In this document: positions 59,118-64,000 of the stretch, one piece after another
Layout: each line of letters starts with the position of its first letter
Numbering within the stretch: the stretch's first letter is position 1
Assembly: GCF_009671205.1 (NCBI RefSeq)
Contig: NZ_CP045309.1
Location: 496,001 to 560,000, forward strand
Direction of reading: 5' to 3'
Length of the DNA: 64,000 nt
From: Micromonospora terminaliae
GTDB lineage: Bacteria; Actinomycetota; Actinomycetes; Mycobacteriales; Micromonosporaceae
The notes under the pieces: model-generated
What the model was told of the DNA's origin: nothing
What the model saw: the letters and a program-made list of their open reading frames with translations, nothing else
Database searches by the model: none
Program-made: the position numbers and the translations under genes

Positions 59118-60329
59118 TCAGGACCAGCGGCGCAGTTCCCGCTTCGCCAGGGACGCCCGGTGCACCTCGTCCGGGCCGTCGGCCAGCCGCAGGGTGCGGG
59201 CCTGCGCCCAGAGGGCCGCGAGCGGGGTGTCCTGGCTGACGCCGGCCGCGCCGTGCCCCTGGATGGCCTTGTCGATCACCCACTCGGCCATGGCCGGCGT
59301 GGCGATCTTGATGGCCTGGATCTCGGTGTGCGCGCCCTTGTTGCCGACCGTGTCCATGAGCCAGGCGGTCTTGAGCACCAGCAGCCGCGCCTGCTCGATG
59401 CGGACCCGGGACTCGGCGATCCACTCCCGGATCACGCCCTGCTCGGCGAGCGGGCGGCCGAACGCCACCCGGGCGGCGGCCCGCCGGCAGAGCAGCTCCA
59501 GGGCCCGCTCCGCCATGCCGATCAGCCGCATGCAGTGGTGGATCCGCCCGGGCCCGAGCCGGGCCTGGGCGATGGCGAAGCCGGCCCCCTCGGCGCCGAC
59601 CAGGTTCTCCCTCGGCACCCGCACGTCGGTGAAGTCGATCTCGGCGTGCCCGCCGTGCGGGGCGTCGGTGTAACCGAAGACGGTCATGCCCCGGCGCACC
59701 GTCACGCCCGGGGTGTCCCGGGGGACCAGGATCATGCTCTGCTGGCGGTGCCGGTCGGCGCCCGGGTCGGTCTTGCCCATCACGATGAAGATCTCGCAGC
59801 GCGGGTCCATGGCACCGGACGACCACCACTTGCGGCCGTTGACCACGTACCCGTCGCCGTCGCGGACGATGCGGGTGCCGATGTTGGTGGCGTCGGAGGA
59901 GGCCACCTCGGGCTCGGTCATGCAGAACGCCGACCGGATCTCGCCGGCCAGCAACGGCGTGAGCCAGCGCTCCCGCTGCGCCTCGGAGCCGAACTCGGCC
60001 AGCAGCTCCATGTTGCCGGTGTCCGGTGCGGCGCAGTTCAGCGCCTCCGGGGCCAGGTGCGGGCTGCGCCCGGTCAGCTCGGCCAGCGGCGCGTACTGGA
60101 GGTTGGTGAGCCCGGCGCCGTAGCGGCGGTCGGGCAGGAAGAGGTTCCACAGCCCACGGGCGCGGGCCTCGGCCTTCAGCTCCGCCAGCACGGGCGGGCG
60201 GGCCCACGGGTCACCGGCCGCGAGCACCTGCTCGTGGTGCACCGGCTCGGCCGGGTAGACGCATTCGGTGAGGAACGCGTCGAGCTTCTCGCGCAGCTCG
60301 ACCGTCCGGGCGTCGTACGCGAAGTCCAT
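59118..60329 (-). CDS. Acyl-CoA dehydrogenase (ACAD10/11-like)
   Basis: A 403-residue FAD-dependent dehydrogenase. [20 protein letters not shown] and [26 protein letters not shown] are ACAD motifs for FAD and substrate binding; [21 protein letters not shown] and the [16 protein letters not shown] end are close to the ACAD10/11 type. The stop of the phosphotransferase gene upstream overlaps its start by one base, so it is the second gene of a two-gene operon. Its substrate may be a 4-hydroxy- or other unusual acyl-CoA (see findings). It ends five bases after cebR on the opposite strand. Confidence 0.92.
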   Translation of the reverse strand: MDFAYDARTVELREKLDAFLTECVYPAEPVHHEQVLAAGDPWARPPVLAELKAEARARGLWNLFLPDRRYGAGLTNLQYAPLAELTGRSPHLAPEALNCAAPDTGNMELLAEFGSEAQRERWLTPLLAGEIRSAFCMTEPEVASSDATNIGTRIVRDGDGYVVNGRKWWSSGAMDPRCEIFIVMGKTDPGADRHRQQSMILVPRDTPGVTVRRGMTVFGYTDAPHGGHAEIDFTDVRVPRENLVGAEGAGFAIAQARLGPGRIHHCMRLIGMAERALELLCRRAAARVAFGRPLAEQGVIREWIAESRVRIEQARLLVLKTAWLMDTVGNKGAHTEIQAIKIATPAMAEWVIDKAIQGHGAAGVSQDTPLAALWAQARTLRLADGPDEVHRASLAKRELRRWS

Positions 60330-61402
60330 CAGTTCCCCTTCGCGGCCCGCAGGCCGTGCTCGACCAGCGGCGCCACCATCTCACCGATCCGGTCGAAGCC
60401 GCCGCCGAGCGTCTGACCGAGGGTGTGCCGGTAGTGGATGCCCTCACAGATCACCGCGAGCTTGAAGCAGCCGAGCGCCACGTGCCAGTGCAGCGGCCCG
60501 ACGTCGACGTCGCTGCGGCCGGCGTACCGGTCGATCAGCTCGGCGCCGGTGGGGAAGCCGGCCCGCGGGCCGATGCCGTCGGCCACCGGGTTGCCCTCGG
60601 CGCTGTCGCTGTCGCCCAGCACGTCCCAGTAGGTGAGCAGCAGCCCCAGGTCGGCGAGCGGGTCGCCGAGGGTGGCCATCTCCCAGTCCAGCACCGCCCG
60701 CACCGCCACCGGCTCGACCGTGGCGAGCAGGTTGTCCAGCCGGTAGTCGCCGTGCACGATCCGCCCGGCGTTCGCGCCCTCCGGGACGCTGCCGGCGAGC
60801 GCGTCGCGCAGCTCGTCGATGCCGGGCAGCGGGCGGCTGCGGGAACGGTCGAGCTGGCCGGCCCAGCGGCGGACCTGCCGGGCCAGGTAGCCGTCGGGAC
60901 GGCCGAAGTCGGCCAGCCCGACCGCGGCCGGCTCGACCATGTGCAGCTCGGCGAGGGTGTCCATCATCGCCATGGCCAGGTCGCGCCGCTGGCCGGCGGT
61001 GAGCGCGTCGGTCTGCTCCCGCCGCCGGTAGACCTCGCCGTCGACCTTCTCCATGAGGTAGAACGGCGCGCCGATCACCTCGGGGTCGGCGCAGAGCAGC
61101 AGCGCCTCGGGCACCGGCACCGCGGTGGGGGCCAGCGCGGAGATCACCCGGTACTCCCGGACCATGTCGTGCGCCGTGGCCAGCACGTGCCCGAGCGGCG
61201 GCCGGCGCAGCACCACCTCGCGGTCGCCGGCGCGCAGCAGGTAGGTCAGGTTGGACTTGCCCCCGGCGATCAACCGCGCGGACAGCGGCCCGGCCAGCTC
61301 CGGCCGGTGCGCGGCCAGGTAGGTGGCGAGCCGGTCGAGGTCGAGGCCCGGCGGGGCCGGACCGGTCGGGGTCTGCGGTGCGTCGACGGCCGGATCGGTC
61401 AT
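60329..61402 (-). CDS. APH-fold phosphotransferase family protein
   Basis: This 357-residue protein has the aminoglycoside-phosphotransferase/choline kinase fold. Brenner motif: [13 protein letters not shown]; metal motif: [18 protein letters not shown]. The N-terminal lobe has [21 protein letters not shown]. It is the type that is fused to an acyl-CoA dehydrogenase in human ACAD10 and ACAD11 and that includes LvaA of the levulinate pathway, so hydroxyacyl-CoA phosphorylation is more likely than drug resistance. ATG at 61402 stands seven bases after a -10-like element, so the message may be leaderless. It overlaps the dehydrogenase by one base. Confidence 0.9.
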   Translation of the reverse strand: MTDPAVDAPQTPTGPAPPGLDLDRLATYLAAHRPELAGPLSARLIAGGKSNLTYLLRAGDREVVLRRPPLGHVLATAHDMVREYRVISALAPTAVPVPEALLLCADPEVIGAPFYLMEKVDGEVYRRREQTDALTAGQRRDLAMAMMDTLAELHMVEPAAVGLADFGRPDGYLARQVRRWAGQLDRSRSRPLPGIDELRDALAGSVPEGANAGRIVHGDYRLDNLLATVEPVAVRAVLDWEMATLGDPLADLGLLLTYWDVLGDSDSAEGNPVADGIGPRAGFPTGAELIDRYAGRSDVDVGPLHWHVALGCFKLAVICEGIHYRHTLGQTLGGGFDRIGEMVAPLVEHGLRAAKGN

Positions 61403-61408
61403 CCGGTT

Positions 61409-61437
61409 AGTTGATGGCAGCTCAGCTTTGTTGTCAA
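61409..61437 (-). promoter_or_regulatory. Promoter of the phosphotransferase/dehydrogenase operon
   Basis: On the minus strand TTGACA (61437-61432), a 17-base spacer and TCAACT (61414-61409) precede ATG at 61402 by six bases, fitting a leaderless transcript. The -10 matches only weakly. Confidence 0.45.
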
Positions 61438-61489
61438 GGTGGGATGTTCCCGGCGGGACATGCCGCTGCAACGGGGGCGAAATGGTCAA

Positions 61490-61516
61490 CCGGCAGGCTG
61501 GGGCCCAGCCTGCCGG
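61490..61516. repeat. Perfect 27-base palindrome upstream of the ACT-domain gene
   Basis: Arms CCGGCAGGCTGGG (61490-61502) and CCCAGCCTGCCGG (61504-61516) around a single G. It is 36 bases before the ATG at 61553 and could be an operator, or a leader hairpin. A second small stem CCGGCC/GGCCGG follows at 61513-61529. Confidence 0.75.
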
Positions 61517-61552
61517 CCGCCACGGCCGGCCCGCCGAGCGGAGGGACCAGAC

Positions 61553-62251
61553 ATGCTGCTGCGAGTGCGGGTGACCCTGCCCGACCGGCCGGGCACGCTC
61601 GGCCAGGTGGCCCGGACGCTCGGCGTCTCCGGCGCCGACATCGTCCAGGTGGTGGTGCTGGAACGGCTCGGCGGCCGGGCGGTGGACGACTTCACCGTCG
61701 TCTGGCCGGGTACGGCACGGGTGGAGCGCCTGCTCGCCGGGCTGGCCGCGATCCCGGGCGTCCGGGTGGACGGGGTGTGGCGGGCGATCGGCGCACCGAC
61801 CACCACGGGTCAGGACGCCGAGCTGCTCGCCCAGGTCGCGGCGAACCCGGCCGACGGCGTCGCCACGCTGGTCGACGCGGTGCCCGGGCTGCTGGCCGCG
61901 GACTGGGCGGTGGCCGCGGTCGTACCGCTGGACTGGGCCGCGCGCGGCAGCGGCGGGGCGACGGTCGGCCACGCGAGCTGGCGCGCCCCGGTCCCGCCCC
62001 GGCTGCCGGAGGTGACGCCGCTGCGCGCCCGGTCGATGACCACGCCCGACGGCCACCACTACGCGGTCGCGCCGTTCGGCCGGGCCGGCCTGGTGCTCGT
62101 GGTGGCGCGCGACCACAGCGAGCCGCTCGCCGCGGCCGCGTTCCACTCGACCGAGGTGGACCGGCTCGCCCAGCTCGTCCGGGCCGGCGCGGTGATCCTC
62201 GGCGACCGGCTCGACCTGGTCGGCGCCCCGCCCGTGACCACCATCACCTGA
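61553..62251 (+). CDS. ACT-domain protein
   Basis: A 232-residue protein. The N-terminus (RVRVTLPDRPGTLGQVARTLGVSGADIVQVVVLER) is an ACT domain, the fold that binds amino acids to regulate enzymes. The rest (VATLVDAVPGLLAADWAVAAVVPLDW) may be a second, diverged domain, with VVARDHSEPLAAAAFHSTEVDRLAQLVRAG near the end. No catalytic domain is present. It lies 80 bases before another ACT gene, and both may respond to the same amino acid. ATG at 61553 has GGAGGGACC upstream. Confidence 0.82.
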   Translation: MLLRVRVTLPDRPGTLGQVARTLGVSGADIVQVVVLERLGGRAVDDFTVVWPGTARVERLLAGLAAIPGVRVDGVWRAIGAPTTTGQDAELLAQVAANPADGVATLVDAVPGLLAADWAVAAVVPLDWAARGSGGATVGHASWRAPVPPRLPEVTPLRARSMTTPDGHHYAVAPFGRAGLVLVVARDHSEPLAAAAFHSTEVDRLAQLVRAGAVILGDRLDLVGAPPVTTIT

Positions 62252-62331
62252 CCGGTCCCGCCGTTTCACCCGTGGGCAACGGGGGCGCAACAGGCACCCG
62301 GCAGGGTCGGTGGTGAGGAAGGGAGCGAACC

Positions 62332-63408
62332 ATGGCGCTGTGGCGGATCCGTGCCACCGTGGACGACCGGCCGGGCTACCTGTCGGTGCTCACGGCGAGC
62401 CTCGCGTTGCGTGGGGTCAACATCCTCACCGTGCAGGTCCACACCACCGAGCTGGGGGCGGTCGACGACTTCCTGGTCGACGCGCCCGACCGGCTCACCG
62501 AGGCGGACCTGCGGGCGGCCGTCGAACGGGGGCGCGGGCGGAACTGCTGGGTCGCGCGCAGCGAGGCGCGCGGTCTGGCCGACCAGCCCACCCGGGTGCT
62601 CGGCCTGGCCGGCCGGCTGGTCCGGGACCCGGACGCGGCCGGTGAGACACTGCGCGTCCTGCTCGGCGCGGACGCGGTGACCTGGCGGCCGACAGCGGCC
62701 GCCCCGCCGGGCGGGGTCGACGACACCACGATGCTGCTGGCCGACCCGGCCGGCGGCTCGTACGAGCTGCGCCGGCGGGAGCCCACCTTCACCCCGGCCG
62801 AGTACGCCCGCGCCCAGGCCCTGGTCGAGCTGGCCGCCACGGTGGCCCGCCGGGACGCCGACCGGGTCACCCTGGTGCTGCCGGACACGGCCGAGGTGCC
62901 GGTGCGGCCGGCCACCGCCGACGACCTGCCGGGCGTGCTGGAGCTGCACGCGGGGTGCTCGGACCGGAGCCGACGGCGGCGCTACCTGAGCGGGGCGCAG
63001 CCGGCGTCGGCCCGGCTGCGGCGGCTCCTCGAACCGGCGCGGGGGCTGACCCTGGTCGCCACGGCCGGTGGGGCCGGGGCGCCCGTGGTCGCGATGGCCA
63101 ACCTTCTCGGCGAGGGGGACGAGGCGGAGGCGGCGCTGCTGGTGCGGGACGACTGGCAGCGCCGGGGCCTCGGCTCGGCCCTGCTGCGGCGCCTGCTCGG
63201 GCACGCCGACCGGGCCGGCTACGCGGCCGTGCTGCTGCACGTGCAGGCCGAGAACACCCCGATGCTGCGCACCGTACGCCGGTTGGACCGGCCCACGACG
63301 GTGCAGCGGGACGGCGGCGTGGTGACCGTGACGGTGCCGCTGGCGCCGGGCCCGGCCCGGGTGCCGGGGCAGGCGGACGTGACCGTGCGGGCGCGGCGGT
63401 CGTCCTGA
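62332..63408 (+). CDS. ACT domain fused to GNAT acetyltransferase
   Basis: A 358-residue protein with an N-terminal ACT domain (RIRATVDDRPGYLSVLTASLALRGVNILTVQVHTTE, ~4-70) and a C-terminal acetyltransferase (VRPATADDLPGVLELHAGCSDRSRRRRYLSGA from ~190, with RDDWQRRGLGSALLRRLLGHA). The join suggests acetylation controlled by an amino acid; protein lysine acetyltransferases with ACT or similar sensor domains are known in actinomycetes. The substrate is not known. ATG at 62332 follows GGAAGGGAGCGAACC. Confidence 0.85.
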   Translation: MALWRIRATVDDRPGYLSVLTASLALRGVNILTVQVHTTELGAVDDFLVDAPDRLTEADLRAAVERGRGRNCWVARSEARGLADQPTRVLGLAGRLVRDPDAAGETLRVLLGADAVTWRPTAAAPPGGVDDTTMLLADPAGGSYELRRREPTFTPAEYARAQALVELAATVARRDADRVTLVLPDTAEVPVRPATADDLPGVLELHAGCSDRSRRRRYLSGAQPASARLRRLLEPARGLTLVATAGGAGAPVVAMANLLGEGDEAEAALLVRDDWQRRGLGSALLRRLLGHADRAGYAAVLLHVQAENTPMLRTVRRLDRPTTVQRDGGVVTVTVPLAPGPARVPGQADVTVRARRSS

Positions 63409-63422
63409 CGTCACGGTGACCC

Positions 63423-63451
63423 GGCAGGGCCCCCGGTGCGGGGGCCCTGCC
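63423..63451. terminator. Bidirectional terminator between the ACT-GNAT and aldehyde dehydrogenase genes
   Basis: Perfect 13-base arms (63423-63435 and 63439-63451), loop GTG, between convergent stops at 63408 and 63460. Confidence 0.85.
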
Positions 63452-63459
63452 CGCCCCGG

Positions 63460-64000
63460 TCAGGTCGCCGGGTAGCTGCTGTAGTCCGGGAAGTTGCCGT
63501 AGAGCCGGCCGTCGCCGCCCACGGTGACCGCCTGCACCAGCAGGTCGCCGCCGACGAAGGCGCCCTTCCAGGACGCGCCCCGGCCGCCGAACGGCTCCTC
63601 CCGGTCGCCCCGGGAGCGGGGCTTGTTGATCCCCACCTTGAACGCCTGGAGGTCGACCGCGAGCTTGCCGGCCAGCTCCTCGTCGTCGCAGGCCAGGGAG
63701 GCGACGAGAGCGCCGTTGGAGGCGTTCATCTGGGCCAGCAACTCGTCGGTGGTGTCCACCACGACGATGGTGTCCACCGGGCCGAACGGCTCGGCGTGCA
63801 TGAGCCGGGACCGGCCGGGCGGGGCCAGCAGCACCGCCGGCGCCACGTACGCCGAGGTGTCCTGCCCGTCGAGGAAGGGCGCGCCGTCGAGCTTGCCCCG
63901 GTGCAGGGGCACCGCCCCGCCGCGGACCGCCTCGTCGACCTTGCGGCGCAGCTCCTCGGCCTTGGCCGCGCTGATCAGCGGGCCGAAGTCCAGCTCGGGC
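63460..64000 (-). CDS. Aldehyde dehydrogenase family protein, C-terminal part, cut by window edge
   Basis: The last ~180 residues of an NAD(P)-dependent aldehyde dehydrogenase; the N-terminus is to the right of base 64000. Visible segments are FGPLISAAKAEELRRKVDEAV, the cofactor-domain MHAEPFGPVDTIVVVDTTDELLAQMNASNGALVASLACDD, and the C-terminal FKVGINKPRSRGDREEPFGGRGASWKG. The catalytic Cys lies outside the window. The frame reads on without a stop to the edge; the ATG at 63912 is internal. The substrate cannot be inferred from the end alone. Confidence 0.85.
   Translation of the reverse strand, partial: PELDFGPLISAAKAEELRRKVDEAVRGGAVPLHRGKLDGAPFLDGQDTSAYVAPAVLLAPPGRSRLMHAEPFGPVDTIVVVDTTDELLAQMNASNGALVASLACDDEELAGKLAVDLQAFKVGINKPRSRGDREEPFGGRGASWKGAFVGGDLLVQAVTVGGDGRLYGNFPDYSSYPAT

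Noticed and set aside
60329..61402. Aminoglycoside resistance kinase
   Set aside because: The fold is shared, but the sequence type, the operon with an acyl-CoA dehydrogenase and the ACAD10/11 parallel point to acyl metabolism.
1..64000. tRNA, rRNA, insertion sequences and phage attachment sites
   Set aside because: No cloverleaf with conserved GTTCGA-type arm, no rRNA segment, no transposase or integrase and no flanking direct repeats were seen on reading both strands; a covariance-model scan would be the decisive test.

Overview
The window is chromosomal DNA from a high-GC actinomycete, most probably a member of the Micromonosporaceae close to Micromonospora. The evidence is the very high GC content with G/C at third codon positions, frequent GTG starts, the actinobacterial coproporphyrin-dependent heme genes hemE-hemY-hemQ, a DUF3000 gene, and a cellobiose operon laid out like Streptomyces cebEFG-bglC-cebR. 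I saw no tRNA, rRNA, CRISPR array, transposase or phage gene. The thiolase at the left edge and the aldehyde dehydrogenase at the right edge are both cut by the window.

Region 1-12.8 kb is largely housekeeping: thiolase, RNase D, a membrane-anchored trypsin-like protease and a Pro-rich membrane partner, DUF3000, the heme genes, a secreted lytic polysaccharide monooxygenase with a CBM2 module, and several small genes including MsrB and a stand-alone LigD-type polymerase. A perfect 47-base inverted repeat lies at 4821-4867.

Region 12.9-27.3 kb opens with a four-gene ABC operon of two giant FtsX-type permeases and two ATPases, the first ATPase carrying an AbrB-like tail. It continues with acetyltransferases, a K+ channel, a secreted peptidase, an ATP-dependent DNA ligase and an AlkA-like glycosylase.

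Region 27.8-37.4 kb is a five-gene operon for a surface polymer: three Stealth-family sugar-phosphate transferases, a PIG-L deacetylase fused to a propeller-like domain, and a GT4 glycosyltransferase with a long accessory domain. A phosphate-linked glycan is the natural prediction. Tandem hairpin terminators close it.

Region 37.5-47.1 kb reads leftward. It holds a tightly overlapped herA-sbcD-sbcC-nurA operon, an archaeal-style set of end-processing DNA repair enzymes, ending in a spermidine-synthase-like gene. An ECF sigma/anti-sigma pair and a lipoprotein follow. The HerA protein ends in DDDIPF, the same six residues as the tip of E. coli SSB. I regard this operon as the most interesting system in the window.

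Region 47.3-64 kb contains a membrane alpha/beta hydrolase, an ECF-SnoaL sigma factor divergent from another hydrolase, a 39-codon Cys-rich gene coupled to a RibD-like reductase, and the cellobiose operon with two CebR-type operators flanking its promoter. It also has a kinase-like/acyl-CoA dehydrogenase pair resembling human ACAD10/11 in split form, and two ACT-domain genes, one fused to an acetyltransferase. The monooxygenase, the cellobiose importer and the beta-glucosidase together suggest cellulose use.
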